From positions 90,720 through 154,719 of the forward strand of contig NZ_PCOZ01000010.1 in NCBI RefSeq assembly GCF_002979555.1: DNA of 64,000 bases, in the 5' to 3' direction. Under the pieces are notes generated by a model, which was not told the origin of the DNA, made no database searches, and worked only from the letters and a program-made list of their open reading frames with translations. The position numbers and the translations under genes were made by a program. Below, piece by piece: positions 45,582 through 54,731 of the stretch (the first letter of the stretch is position 1; every line of letters starts with the position of its first letter). This stretch comes from Pseudomonas sp. MYb60 (GTDB taxonomy: Bacteria > Pseudomonadota > Gammaproteobacteria > Pseudomonadales > Pseudomonadaceae).

Positions 45582-46336
45582 TGCTCCGACAGGTATTGCT
45601 GATATTCCGGCGTACCGGGATAGAGTCGTTCGAGTTGCTGGCCAATTCGTGCGGCCGTGTCGCGTTCTTCATGAACCGTCGCCAGGCGCACACCAAGCAA
45701 TAGACTACGTGCATTTTGCCCACTGAGCAGGCTAAAACGCTCGTAATAGTCCCGTGCCGGCACATAATGCCTGTCTTCGTAGGACAACTCAGCCATTTCG
45801 AGCAAGGCCCGAGGCTGGCGACCATTCAAATGCAGGGCTTTTTCCAGCTGCTGGCGGGCGCTGTCGCGCTGGCCGAGGCGTATCGAGGTCACCCCAAGGT
45901 TCTCGAACACACGGGAACGCTCAGGATAAAGGGTATCGGCGCTGGCTTGCTGGAAATAAAGGGCAGCCTGGTCGTAACGTTTCTGCTCGAACAGAAAGCT
46001 GCCGTAATTGTTCAGCAACCGCGGGTCGGCAGGTCGTGCGGCCAGGGCCTTGTGGAAATACCGCTGGGCGAGTTCCGGCTCGGCCTGGGCCTGGAACACC
46101 AAGGCCAGGGCAGCGTTGGCGTCGGCATCGTCGCCGTCCAGTTCGAGGGCCTTCTTCAACGGCACCTTGGCCTGCTCGCTCATGCCTTGCTGCAAGTAAC
46201 CCAAGCCCAGTTGCACATAGGCAACCCGCGCCTCGTCACGGCCTTTACCGGTTTGCATCGGGCTGTCATGGCCCGATGAAACACAACCCGCCGCGAGGCC
46301 GGTAACAAGCAAAAGCAGCGCAAGGCGCAAGGGCAT
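45578..46336 (-). CDS. pilF: Type IV pilus pilotin PilF (TPR lipoprotein)
   Basis: A 252-residue lipoprotein: lipobox VTGLAAGC, then about six TPR units (ARVAYVQLGLGYLQQGMSEQAKVPLKKALELDGDDADANAALALVFQAQAE...). It pilots PilQ secretin assembly in the outer membrane. Gene order rlmN-pilF-rodZ-ispG is conserved in pseudomonads. ATGA-type overlap with rodZ. Confidence 0.95.
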   Translation of the reverse strand: MPLRLALLLLVTGLAAGCVSSGHDSPMQTGKGRDEARVAYVQLGLGYLQQGMSEQAKVPLKKALELDGDDADANAALALVFQAQAEPELAQRYFHKALAARPADPRLLNNYGSFLFEQKRYDQAALYFQQASADTLYPERSRVFENLGVTSIRLGQRDSARQQLEKALHLNGRQPRALLEMAELSYEDRHYVPARDYYERFSLLSGQNARSLLLGVRLATVHEERDTAARIGQQLERLYPGTPEYQQYLSEQ

Positions 46337-46348
46337 AGAGATCCTCTC

Positions 46349-47497
46349 TCAGATTCGATTCACAGCAATCAGCGGCAAATCGTCGGCGGCGCTCACTTCG
46401 CGTCCGGCGATATAGCGCTCGCTGCGGCGGGTGCGGTCCATCACCTGCCCTACCAATTGGCCACAGGCGGCGTCGATGTCTTCACCACGGGTGGTGCGGA
46501 CAGTGACGTTGTAACCGGCCTGGTGCAGTTGATCCTGGAAACGGCGAATGGCGTTGTTGCTCGGCCGCTCGTAGCCAGAATGCGGAAACGGGTTGAACGG
46601 GATCAGGTTGATCTTGCACGGGGTGTTCTTGAGCAACTCGATCATCTCTACCGCGTGCTCGACCTTGTCGTTGATGTCCTTGAGCAGGGTGTACTCGACG
46701 GTCAACACGCGTTTCTCGCCCAAGGTCGCCATGTAACGCTGGCAGGACTCGAGCAGCATCTTAAGCGGATACTTCTTGTTGATCGGCACCAATTGGTTAC
46801 GCAATGCGTCATTCGGTGCGTGCAGCGACAACGCCAGGGAGACGTCGATGTGCTTGGCCAGCTCATCGATCATCGGTACCACGCCGGAGGTCGACAGGGT
46901 CACGCGGCGCTTGGAAATGCCGTAGCCCAGGTCGTCCATCATCAGGTGCATGGCCGAGATGACGTTGTCGAAGTTCAGCAGCGGCTCACCCATGCCCATC
47001 ATCACCACGTTGGTGATGGCACGGTCGACGGTCGCCGGGACGCTGCCAAAGGATTTGTTGGCAATCCATACCTGGCCGATGACTTCGGCGGCGGTAAGGT
47101 TGCTATTGAAGCCTTGCTTGCCGGTGGAGCAGAAACTGCAATCCAGGGCACAGCCTGCCTGGGACGAAACGCACAAGGTGCCGCGTTTGCCCTGGGGAAT
47201 GTACACGGTCTCGACGCAGCTGCCGGACGCCACGCGCACCACCCACTTACGGGTGCCGTCGCTGGAGATGTCCTCGCTGACCACTTCCGGACCACGGACC
47301 TCAGCAATGGCCTTGAGCTTGTCGCGCAGGGCCTTGCTGACGTTCGTCATGGCGTCGAAATCATCGACGCCAAAGTGGTGAATCCATTTCATTACCTGAC
47401 CGGCACGGAAACGCTTCTCCCCGATTGAGTCGAAGAATTTCTCCATTTCCGGCTGAGTCAGACCCAGCAGGTTGGTTTTAACAGTCGATGTAGTCAT
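46349..47497 (-). CDS. rlmN: Dual-specificity 23S rRNA/tRNA adenine-C2 methyltransferase
   Basis: A 382-residue radical SAM enzyme that methylates A2503 of 23S rRNA and A37 of some tRNAs. The cluster motif is CALDCSFCSTG and the methyl-carrier Cys lies near the C-terminus in DIDAACGQL. N-terminal HhH-like domain with FRAGQVMKWIHHFGV. It lies 30 bp after ndk. Confidence 0.98.
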   Translation of the reverse strand: MTTSTVKTNLLGLTQPEMEKFFDSIGEKRFRAGQVMKWIHHFGVDDFDAMTNVSKALRDKLKAIAEVRGPEVVSEDISSDGTRKWVVRVASGSCVETVYIPQGKRGTLCVSSQAGCALDCSFCSTGKQGFNSNLTAAEVIGQVWIANKSFGSVPATVDRAITNVVMMGMGEPLLNFDNVISAMHLMMDDLGYGISKRRVTLSTSGVVPMIDELAKHIDVSLALSLHAPNDALRNQLVPINKKYPLKMLLESCQRYMATLGEKRVLTVEYTLLKDINDKVEHAVEMIELLKNTPCKINLIPFNPFPHSGYERPSNNAIRRFQDQLHQAGYNVTVRTTRGEDIDAACGQLVGQVMDRTRRSERYIAGREVSAADDLPLIAVNRI

Positions 47498-47526
47498 GGA
47501 TTCACCCTCACTCTTTAAGCCGATGC

Positions 47527-47952
47527 TTAGCGAGCGGTTACTTCAGTAGCAGCGAAAAAGTACGAGATTTCGCGAGCAGCGGCAGCTTCGGAGTCCGAGC
47601 CGTGTACAGCGTTGGCGTCGATGGATTCAGCGAAGTCAGCACGGATAGTGCCGGCAGCAGCTTCTTTAGGGTTGGTAGCGCCCATCAGCTCACGGTTCAG
47701 AGCGATAGCGTTTTCGCCTTCCAGTACCTGAACAACAACAGGACCGGAGATCATGAAGGCAACCAGGTCGCCGAAGAAACCACGAGCGCTGTGCTCAGCG
47801 TAGAAGCCTTCAGCTTCAGCCTTGGACAGTTGCTTGAGTTTCGAAGCTACAACCTTCAGGCCGGCTTTTTCGAAACGAGTGGTGATCTCGCCGATGACGT
47901 TTTTTGCAACAGCGTCAGGCTTGATGATGGAGAAAGTACGTTGAACAGCCAT
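47527..47952 (-). CDS. ndk: Nucleoside diphosphate kinase
   Basis: A 141-residue housekeeping enzyme that moves the gamma phosphate among nucleoside triphosphates. MAVQRTFSIIKPDAVAKN and the active-site His in NAVHGSDSEAAA are diagnostic. An iscX terminator lies just upstream, so it has its own promoter. Confidence 0.98.
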   Translation of the reverse strand: MAVQRTFSIIKPDAVAKNVIGEITTRFEKAGLKVVASKLKQLSKAEAEGFYAEHSARGFFGDLVAFMISGPVVVQVLEGENAIALNRELMGATNPKEAAAGTIRADFAESIDANAVHGSDSEAAAAREISYFFAATEVTAR

Positions 47953-47984
47953 GGTGTAACTCCAGAAACGGTAATTTACGAAAA

Positions 47985-48015
47985 ATTAAACCCGCGAATT
48001 ATACGCGGGTTATTG
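47985..48015 (-). terminator. isc operon terminator (after iscX)
   Basis: AACCCGCG-aattata-CGCGGGTT forms an 8-bp perfect stem and is followed on the minus strand by TTTAATTTTTC. It separates the isc operon from ndk. Confidence 0.85.
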
Positions 48016-48044
48016 GGTATTGCCTAACTGCGTAAAAAGGCGGC

Positions 48045-48245
48045 TCAGTCTGCTTCTTCGATCCACAGGCCTTGAATCGCCTCCAGGACCTTTTCGCCAC
48101 CCCGGTCCGGGACGTCGTCGAAGTCCGGCAGTTCCAGCACCAGATTGCGCAACTTGACGAAGTTGACCGTCAGAGGATTGACCTCAGGATGGGCTTCCGC
48201 AAGTTGTATAGCGATTTCTTGTACATCAACCCATTTCAGGCTCAT
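48045..48245 (-). CDS. iscX: IscX iron-sulfur assembly protein
   Basis: A 66-residue acidic protein (MSLKWVDVQEIAIQLAEAHP...DFDDVPDRGGEKVLEAIQ). It binds IscS and iron and modulates cluster assembly. Last gene of the isc operon, 14 bp after fdx. The in-frame extension to 48374 is not needed for the family length. Confidence 0.95.
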   Translation of the reverse strand: MSLKWVDVQEIAIQLAEAHPEVNPLTVNFVKLRNLVLELPDFDDVPDRGGEKVLEAIQGLWIEEAD

Positions 48246-48259
48246 GACATTTCCTTGAA

Positions 48260-48601
48260 TCAGTGCGGCGCTTCGGCGGCATGGTTGAGGGAATATTTCG
48301 GAATTTCGACGGTGATGTCTTGCGTTCCGACCTTTGCCTGACAGCTTAGGCGCGAATGCGCCTCCAGGCCCCACGCGCGGTCCAGAAAGTCTTCTTCCAG
48401 CTCGTCAGCCTCTTCCAGCGTATTGAAACCCTCGCGGATGATGCAGTGACAGGTGGTGCAGGCGCACACACCGCCACAGGCGCTTTCGATCTCGATATGG
48501 TTGTCATGGGCAACTTCGAGGATGGACTTGCCGGTCTCAGCCTCCACGACCATACCGTCCGGGCAATGCTCGGCGTGTGGCAGAAAAATGACCTGCGGCA
48601 T
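48260..48601 (-). CDS. fdx: ISC-type 2Fe-2S ferredoxin
   Basis: A 113-residue adrenodoxin-type ferredoxin with cluster ligands in CGGVCACTTC and the following LSCQAK cysteine. It supplies electrons during Fe-S cluster assembly. It starts 3 nt after hscA. Confidence 0.97.
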   Translation of the reverse strand: MPQVIFLPHAEHCPDGMVVEAETGKSILEVAHDNHIEIESACGGVCACTTCHCIIREGFNTLEEADELEEDFLDRAWGLEAHSRLSCQAKVGTQDITVEIPKYSLNHAAEAPH

Positions 48602-48604
48602 TAA

Positions 48605-50467
48605 TTATTCCTCGATTTCATTCAGGTTGCGTCCCGCCAGGGCGGCTTTTACCGTCTGGTCCATACGGCGGGCGGCAAAGGCATCGGTCACTTGCGACAG
48701 ACGCTTGGTCTGCTGCTCGATGGCAAAACCATCGGTACCCTTCATCAGTTCGGCCAGCTCCTGCATCTGCAGATCGATGACCAGGCGTTCTTCGACGTCC
48801 AGCAGGCGCTCGCCGTCGACATCCAGTGCGCCTTGCACGGCTTCGAGCAGCCGCTGGGCGTCAACTTGCTGCTCACGCAATACGCGGGCGACCTTGTCGT
48901 CACCGGCATATTGGAACGAGTCCTTGAGCATCTTGGCGATTTCGCCGTCGGTGAGGCCGTAAGACGGCTTGACCTGGATGCTGGCCTCAACGCCTGAACC
49001 CAGTTCGCGCGCAGCCACGTTCAGCAGGCCATCGGCGTCAACCTGAAAGGTCACGCGGATCTTCGCCGCACCGGCCACCATCGCCGGGATGCCGCGCAAT
49101 TCGAAGCGCGCGAGGGAGCGGCAGTCGCTGATCAGCTCGCGCTCGCCTTGCAGCACGTGGATCATCATGGCCGTCTGGCCATCTTTGTAAGTGGTGAAAT
49201 CCTGGGCGCGAGCGACGGGAATGGTGGTGTTGCGTGGAATCACCTTCTCCATCAAGCCGCCCATGGTTTCCAGCCCCAAGGACAGCGGAATCACGTCGAG
49301 CAGCAGCAATTCGCCGCCATCGCGCTTGTTGCCGGCCAGGGTATCGGCCTGAATCGCAGCGCCAATGGCGACCACTTGATCCGGGTCGATTTCTGTCAGT
49401 GGCTGGCGACCGAAGGCGTCGGCGACAGCTTCACGCACACGCGGTACGCGGGTGGAGCCACCGACCATGACCACGGCGCCGACGTCTTCCAGCTCGATAC
49501 CGGAATCCCGCACGGCACGGCGGCAGGCTTTCAAGCTGCGGGCGACCATCGGCTCGATCAACGCATCGAAGGCTTCGCGCGTCAGTTGGGCTGACCAAGT
49601 GCCGTAGGAAACTTCAACGGTTGCTGCATTCGTCAGCGCTTCTTTAGCGGCGCAGGCCGTTTGCAGCAGGTTGCGCTGCGCACCCGGATCCAGATCGGCC
49701 GACAAGCCGGCGCTGCTGATGATCCAGCCCGCGATGGCGTGGTCGAAGTCATCGCCACCCAGGGCGCTGTCGCCACCGGTGGCCAGCACTTCAAAGACAC
49801 CGCCGGTGAGGCGCAGGATTGAAATATCGAAGGTGCCGCCGCCCAGGTCATAAATGGCGACCAGGCCTTCCGCATGCTGGTCCAGGCCATAGGCCACGGC
49901 AGCAGCAGTCGGCTCATTGAGCAGGCGCAGCACGTTGAGGCCTGCGAGTTTCGCGGCGTCCTTGGTGGCCTGGCGCTGAGCGTCATCGAAATAAGCCGGC
50001 ACGGTAATCACCGCCCCCACCAGCTCACCGCCCAGGGTATTTTCGGCGCGCTGGCGCAGGACCTTGAGGATATCGGCCGACACTTCCACCGGGCTTTTCG
50101 GGCCCTGGATGGTGTCGATGAACGGCATATGAGACTGACCGCCGACAAAGCGATACGGCAACTGGTCGCCCAATTGCTTGACGTCGGACAGACCACGACC
50201 CATCAAGCGTTTGACCGACAGCACGGTGTTAAGGGGATCGGTAGACGCTGCCAGCTTGGCTGATTCACCGACTTCGGTGCGATCGGCGTGGTAGCGCACG
50301 GCGGACGGCAGGATCACCTGGCCATCGGCGTCGGGCAGCGGCTCGGACAGGCCACTGCGCAAGGCAGCGACCAGGGAATTGGTGGTGCCCAGGTCAATCC
50401 CGACCGCCAGACGACGCTGGTGCGGTTGAGGGCTTTGGCCGGGTTCGGCGATTTGCAGTAGGGCCAT
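48605..50467 (-). CDS. hscA: Hsc66 chaperone HscA
   Basis: A 620-residue Hsp70-class ATPase. It has the GIDLGTTNSLVAAL phosphate loop, IYDLGGGTFDISIL and VMVGGSTRVPRV in the ATPase domain, and a substrate domain from about 385. It releases Fe-S clusters from IscU with HscB. It lies in the expected order between hscB and fdx. Confidence 0.98.
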   Translation of the reverse strand: MALLQIAEPGQSPQPHQRRLAVGIDLGTTNSLVAALRSGLSEPLPDADGQVILPSAVRYHADRTEVGESAKLAASTDPLNTVLSVKRLMGRGLSDVKQLGDQLPYRFVGGQSHMPFIDTIQGPKSPVEVSADILKVLRQRAENTLGGELVGAVITVPAYFDDAQRQATKDAAKLAGLNVLRLLNEPTAAAVAYGLDQHAEGLVAIYDLGGGTFDISILRLTGGVFEVLATGGDSALGGDDFDHAIAGWIISSAGLSADLDPGAQRNLLQTACAAKEALTNAATVEVSYGTWSAQLTREAFDALIEPMVARSLKACRRAVRDSGIELEDVGAVVMVGGSTRVPRVREAVADAFGRQPLTEIDPDQVVAIGAAIQADTLAGNKRDGGELLLLDVIPLSLGLETMGGLMEKVIPRNTTIPVARAQDFTTYKDGQTAMMIHVLQGERELISDCRSLARFELRGIPAMVAGAAKIRVTFQVDADGLLNVAARELGSGVEASIQVKPSYGLTDGEIAKMLKDSFQYAGDDKVARVLREQQVDAQRLLEAVQGALDVDGERLLDVEERLVIDLQMQELAELMKGTDGFAIEQQTKRLSQVTDAFAARRMDQTVKAALAGRNLNEIEE

Positions 50468-50520
50468 GGTAATCAGGTCTTATCTGTCTATCAGGCGTGC
50501 ATCACGGGCAGCACACGGGG

Positions 50521-51042
50521 TTAATCGTCGAGGCGCTCTTCTAGCTGGCGCACTTCGTAGGTGAGCTTGTCGAGAAACTGCATGCGCCGCATCAGGCGTT
50601 CGGCCTGTTCGCGCTGCGCTGCGTCATCCCAACAGGCTGCGAAGCTTTCGTTGAGCTCATCCTGGGCCGTTTTCAGACGACGCTTGAAGACTGCGACACC
50701 GGCCAGATCGGCTTCGTCCTGCAAGTCTTCGAGTTCTTCGCGCCACTGCATCTGCTGCATCAGGAAGTCGGGGTCATGCACCGTGACTTCAAGCGGCAGC
50801 TCTCCACCGTTCATCGCGAGCAGATAACGCGCGCGCTTGGGCGGATTTTTCAGGGTCTGATAAGCCTCGTTGAGGCTGGCCGACTTCTCCAGAGCGACGC
50901 GTTGCTCGCGCTCGGTGGCGTCAGCAAAACGGTCTGGATGCACCCCACGCGCCAACTCTCGATAGCGCGTGGCAAGCTGCTCAAGGTCCAGCCGAAAGCT
51001 CGGCTGCAGCTCGAATAAAGCGAAATGACAAGGAGTACCCAC
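50521..51042 (-). CDS. hscB: Hsc20 co-chaperone HscB
   Basis: A 173-residue J-domain protein with HPD in ARGVHPDRFAD and the C-terminal IscU-binding helices. The start is a GTG at 51042 (reads MGTPCHFALFELQPSF) with GAGG about 8 nt upstream; the frame continues to 51081 but overlaps iscA. It stimulates HscA ATPase. Confidence 0.95.
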   Translation of the reverse strand: MGTPCHFALFELQPSFRLDLEQLATRYRELARGVHPDRFADATEREQRVALEKSASLNEAYQTLKNPPKRARYLLAMNGGELPLEVTVHDPDFLMQQMQWREELEDLQDEADLAGVAVFKRRLKTAQDELNESFAACWDDAAQREQAERLMRRMQFLDKLTYEVRQLEERLDD

Positions 51043-51050
51043 GGATAGCC

Positions 51051-51374
51051 TCAGATGTTGAAGCTTTCGCCGCAGCCACACTCACCGCGCACGTTGGGGT
51101 TGTTGAACTTGAAGCCTTCGTTCAACCCTTCCTTGACGAAATCGAGTTCGGTGCCGTCCAGGTAGGTCAGGCTTTTAGGGTCGATGATCACTTTCTCGCC
51201 GTGACTCTCGAACACCTGGTCTTCTGCCACCACCTCGTCGACGAACTCCAGCACATAGGCAAGGCCGGAACAGCCCGTGGTGCGAACACCCAGACGAATC
51301 CCCTCACCTTTACCGCGCCCATTCAGGGAGCGGCGAATGTGCTGCGCAGCCGCTTCTGTCATGCTGATAGCCAT
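51051..51374 (-). CDS. iscA: Iron-sulfur cluster assembly protein IscA
   Basis: A 107-residue A-type carrier. The three cluster cysteines are in TTGCSGLAY and ECGCGESF. The start MAISMTEAAAQHI at 51374 is the family start. Confidence 0.97.
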   Translation of the reverse strand: MAISMTEAAAQHIRRSLNGRGKGEGIRLGVRTTGCSGLAYVLEFVDEVVAEDQVFESHGEKVIIDPKSLTYLDGTELDFVKEGLNEGFKFNNPNVRGECGCGESFNI

Positions 51375-51402
51375 CGTTGACTCCTTACTCGTCGCCAAAT
51401 GC

Positions 51403-51789
51403 TTAGATCAAGCCTTTCTTCTGCTTGTAGTCGCGAACGGCCGCCTTGATGGCGTCTTCAGCGAGTACGGAGCAGTGGATTTTCACTGGCGGCAGGGCCA
51501 GTTCTTCGGCCAGTTGGGTGTTGCTGATGGTGACAGCCTCATCCAGGGTCTTGCCTTTCATCCATTCGGTCGCCAGGGAGCTGGAGGCGATGGCCGAACC
51601 GCAGCCGTAGGTCTTGAACTTGGCGTCTTCGATAACGCCGTTGTCGTTGACCTTGATCTGCAGGCGCATCACATCGCCGCACGCCGGGGCGCCGACCATG
51701 CCGGTGCCGACATCTGGGTCTTCCGCGTCCATCTTGCCGACGTTACGCGGGTTTTCGTAGTGGTCGATGACCTTTTCGCTGTAAGCCAT
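51403..51789 (-). CDS. iscU: Fe-S cluster scaffold IscU
   Basis: A 128-residue scaffold. Cys residues in GAPACGDVM, TYGCGSA and KIHCSVLA, and the HscA-binding LPPVK motif, are all intact. It follows iscS after 99 bp. Confidence 0.98.
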   Translation of the reverse strand: MAYSEKVIDHYENPRNVGKMDAEDPDVGTGMVGAPACGDVMRLQIKVNDNGVIEDAKFKTYGCGSAIASSSLATEWMKGKTLDEAVTISNTQLAEELALPPVKIHCSVLAEDAIKAAVRDYKQKKGLI

Positions 51790-51888
51790 GGTACTGAATC
51801 CTCACTCATCAGGGCCGCTCTGGAACCCTGTAGAAACGCCTGCGTATTCCGCCACGTTGCTACAGAGCTGGGGTGGCGGCTTCTATAT

Positions 51889-53103
51889 TTAGTGTGCCGC
51901 CCACTCGATCTTGGAAATGTCGACACCGTCTTTGTACATGTCCCACAGCGGCGACAGAACGCGCAGCTTGTTGACGGCCTCGCAGACTTTCTGCGCAGCG
52001 TAATCGACTTGCTCTTCGGTGGTGAAACGGCCGAACGTAAAGCGGATCGAGCTGTGTGCCAGTTCGTCGTTGCGGCCCAGGGCGCGCAGTACGTACGAAG
52101 GCTCAAGGGACGCCGAGGTGCAGGCCGAACCGGACGAAACCGCCAGGTCCTTGAGCGCCATGATCAGCGACTCGCCTTCAACGTAGTTGAAGCTCAAATT
52201 CAGGTTGTGCGGTACACGGGCGGTCATGCTGCCGTTGATGTACAGCTCTTCAAGGTTCTCGACCTGCTTGTAGAAGCGATCGCTCAGAGCCTTGATGCGG
52301 ACGTTTTCGGCAGCCATGTCTTCCTTGGCTACGCGGAAGGCTTCGCCCATGCCAACGATCTGGTGGGTCGCCAGGGTGCCCGAACGCATGCCGCGCTCGT
52401 GACCGCCGCCGTGCATGCCGGCTTCGATGCGCACACGTGGCTTGCGGCTCACGTACAGGGCGCCGATGCCCTTGGGGCCGTAAGTCTTGTGGGCAGAAAA
52501 CGACATCAGGTCGACTTTCAGCTTCGACAGGTCGATGTCGACCTTGCCGGTGGACTGGGCAGCATCGACGTGCAGCAGAATACCCTTGGAGCGGGTCAAT
52601 TCGCCGATCGCTTCGATATCGTTGATGGTGCCGATTTCGTTGTTCACGTGGATCACGGAAACCAGGATGGTGTCTTCACGCAGGGCCGCTTCGATCATGG
52701 CCGGGGTGACGATACCGTCGGTGGTCGGCTCGAGGTAGGTGACCTCGAAACCTTCACGCTCCAGTTGGCGCATGGTGTCGAGGACAGCCTTGTGCTCAAT
52801 CTTGGTGGTGATCAGGTGCTTGCCTTTGGTCGCGTAGAAATGCGCCGCGCCCTTGATAGCCAGGTTGTCGGACTCGGTAGCACCGGAGGTCCAGACGATT
52901 TCGCGTGGATCGGCGTTGACCAGGTCGGCGACTTGGCGACGAGCGTTCTCGACCGCTTCCTCGGCTTTCCAGCCGAATACGTGGGAACGGGAGGCTGGGT
53001 TGCCGAAGTTTCCGTCAACCAGCAGGCATTCGCTCATCTTTTGCGCGACACGCGGATCAACCGGGGTGGTCGCAGAGTAATCAAGGTAAATCGGCAATTT
53101 CAT
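51889..53103 (-). CDS. iscS: Cysteine desulfurase IscS
   Basis: A 404-residue PLP enzyme. The PLP lysine is in FSAHKTYGPKG and the sulfur-accepting Cys in SSGSACTSASLEPSYVLRALG. It supplies persulfide sulfur for clusters and tRNA thiolation. It follows iscR after 50 bp. Confidence 0.98.
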   Translation of the reverse strand: MKLPIYLDYSATTPVDPRVAQKMSECLLVDGNFGNPASRSHVFGWKAEEAVENARRQVADLVNADPREIVWTSGATESDNLAIKGAAHFYATKGKHLITTKIEHKAVLDTMRQLEREGFEVTYLEPTTDGIVTPAMIEAALREDTILVSVIHVNNEIGTINDIEAIGELTRSKGILLHVDAAQSTGKVDIDLSKLKVDLMSFSAHKTYGPKGIGALYVSRKPRVRIEAGMHGGGHERGMRSGTLATHQIVGMGEAFRVAKEDMAAENVRIKALSDRFYKQVENLEELYINGSMTARVPHNLNLSFNYVEGESLIMALKDLAVSSGSACTSASLEPSYVLRALGRNDELAHSSIRFTFGRFTTEEQVDYAAQKVCEAVNKLRVLSPLWDMYKDGVDISKIEWAAH

Positions 53104-53153
53104 GGACTTTCTCCTAAATCAGGCTGGCTGGCGTGCCGTTAGCTCTTCGGCTG

Positions 53154-53645
53154 TCACTCGACGGCGGACGCTTCGATCTTGTCCAGACGCGGCGCCTTGG
53201 TGTTGCAACGGCGCTGGTCCTGACGCTGGGCTACTTCTTGCACCTCACGGCGAGTCACAAGATCAGCCAAGCTGATACCACTCAAAAACTCATGGATCTG
53301 CAGGCTCAAGTCACACCACAGGTGGTGTGTCAGGCAGGTGTCGCCAGCGTGGCAATCACCCAGACCCTGGCACTTGGTGGCATCGACGGATTCGTTGACC
53401 GCATCGATGACCTGGGCAACCTGGATGCCCTGCATATCGCGGGACAACTGGTAGCCACCCCCCGGCCCACGCACGCTGGACACCAGATTGCTACGACGCA
53501 ATTTGGCGAACAACTGCTCAAGATAGGACAGGGAAATGCCTTGGCGCTCGGAGATATCGGCCAGGGACACCGGCCCAGTTTGCGCGTGCAAGGCCAAGTC
53601 AAGCATGGCGGTCACCGCGTATCGGCCTTTTGTAGTCAGTCTCAT
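53154..53645 (-). CDS. iscR: Iron-sulfur cluster regulator IscR
   Basis: A 163-residue Rrf2-family repressor. It has the winged HTH (MRLTTKGRYAVTAMLDLAL, SLSYLEQLFAKLR) and the 2Fe-2S ligand cysteines in KCQGLGDCHAGDTC plus the nearby His. It represses the isc operon when holo. The start at 53645 matches the family. An IscR-type operator lies 41-66 bp upstream. Confidence 0.97.
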   Translation of the reverse strand: MRLTTKGRYAVTAMLDLALHAQTGPVSLADISERQGISLSYLEQLFAKLRRSNLVSSVRGPGGGYQLSRDMQGIQVAQVIDAVNESVDATKCQGLGDCHAGDTCLTHHLWCDLSLQIHEFLSGISLADLVTRREVQEVAQRQDQRRCNTKAPRLDKIEASAVE

Positions 53646-53686
53646 GGACAATTACCAAGGTGTTTCAGAATGTGGGCAAGTATGCG

Positions 53687-53711
53687 ATTCCCGAGTATTT
53701 AAGTCAACTAT
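53687..53711 (-). promoter_or_regulatory. IscR type 1 binding site
   Basis: Read on the minus strand, a 25-bp site beginning ATAGTTGACT and ending CTCGGGAAT matches the published type 1 IscR consensus at 22 of 25 positions. A second, weaker half-site containing CTGACT lies just beyond (about 53711-53736). Arrangement as tandem sites is like E. coli iscR. Confidence 0.7.
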
Positions 53712-53829
53712 AAGACCTAGTACTTTAGTCAGGATTACCCGTAGAAAGGGCGCCGAATAATAGCAGGATCGGGCGGGATGGACCAGCGAGAACAGGGCCA
53801 AGCCGGGATTCCGAGACCAGTGGAGGTCA

Positions 53830-53923
53830 AAATGTGGGAGGGGGCTTGCCCCCGATAGCGGTGGATTAGTCAATAAATGTAGCGGCTGACACATTGCCAT
53901 CGGGGGCAAGCCCCCTCCCACAG
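53830..53923. repeat. REP pair upstream of the isc operon
   Basis: TGTGGGAGGGGGCTTGCCCCCGATAGC faces GCCATCGGGGGCAAGCCCCCTCCCACA, nearly perfect inverted copies about 40 bp apart, between the iscR promoter and the cysE stop. Confidence 0.85.
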
Positions 53924-53946
53924 GGATTTGCGCTGAGCTCGAGACG

Positions 53947-54729
53947 TTAGCCTGCCTTGGTCGCGGTTTCGTTCTTGATCTCGGCGAAGTCTTCTTCCCG
54001 CAGCTCAGGCAGATCCTTGGCGCAGTAGCTGCTGCCCAGCTCTTTCAGCGCGCCGCACATGCCGTCCAACTTGCCATCTACCGCCTGCAAATGGTCGAGC
54101 AATTGGCCAATGGCCCGCGCCACCGGGTCGGGCATGTCTTCGCTGACGCCGTAGGCGTCGAAGCCAATCTTCTCGGCCATGGCTTTGCGCTTGGCCTCCT
54201 GCTCGTCACCCACTTCCGGCTTGACGATGATTCGGCCAGGAATACCCACAACGGTCGCACCGGGCGGCACAGCCTTGGTTACCACGGCATTGGAACCGAC
54301 TTTGGCGCCTGCGCCCACAGTGAATGGACCGAGCACCTTAGCGCCCGCCCCTACCACCACACCGTCTTCCAGCGTTGGATGGCGCTTGCCTTTGTTCCAG
54401 CTGGTGCCCCCCAGGGTTACGCCTTGATACAGGGTTACGTCGTCGCCGATTTCAGCAGTCTCGCCAATAACGATGCCCATGCCATGATCGATGAAGAAGC
54501 GACGCCCCACCTTGGCACCCGGGTGAATCTCGATGCCGGTCATCCAGCGACCGAAGTTCGACACCAGCCGCGCCAGCCATTTCCAACCCATGCCCCACAG
54601 AGCGCCGGACAGGCGATGAATCCAGATGGCGTGCATGCCCGGGTAGCAGGTCAGCACTTCAAAGGCGTTGCGCGCCGCCGGGTCTCGGTGGAATACACTT
54701 TGGATATCTTCTCGCAAACGCTCGAACAT
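53947..54729 (-). CDS. cysE: Serine O-acetyltransferase
   Basis: A 260-residue enzyme making O-acetylserine for cysteine synthesis. The left-handed beta-helix hexapeptide repeats include HPGAKVGRRFFIDHGMGIVIGETAEIGDDVTLYQGVTLGG. The family is feedback-inhibited by cysteine through the C-terminal tail. It is next to the isc operon and shares its strand. It begins 2 nt after trmJ. Confidence 0.97.
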   Translation of the reverse strand: MFERLREDIQSVFHRDPAARNAFEVLTCYPGMHAIWIHRLSGALWGMGWKWLARLVSNFGRWMTGIEIHPGAKVGRRFFIDHGMGIVIGETAEIGDDVTLYQGVTLGGTSWNKGKRHPTLEDGVVVGAGAKVLGPFTVGAGAKVGSNAVVTKAVPPGATVVGIPGRIIVKPEVGDEQEAKRKAMAEKIGFDAYGVSEDMPDPVARAIGQLLDHLQAVDGKLDGMCGALKELGSSYCAKDLPELREEDFAEIKNETATKAG

Positions 54730-54731
54730 TT

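Noticed and set aside
53652..53921. An 89-codon minus-strand ORF upstream of iscR
   Set aside because: It spans a REP pair and the IscR operator; its N-terminus is translated REP sequence.
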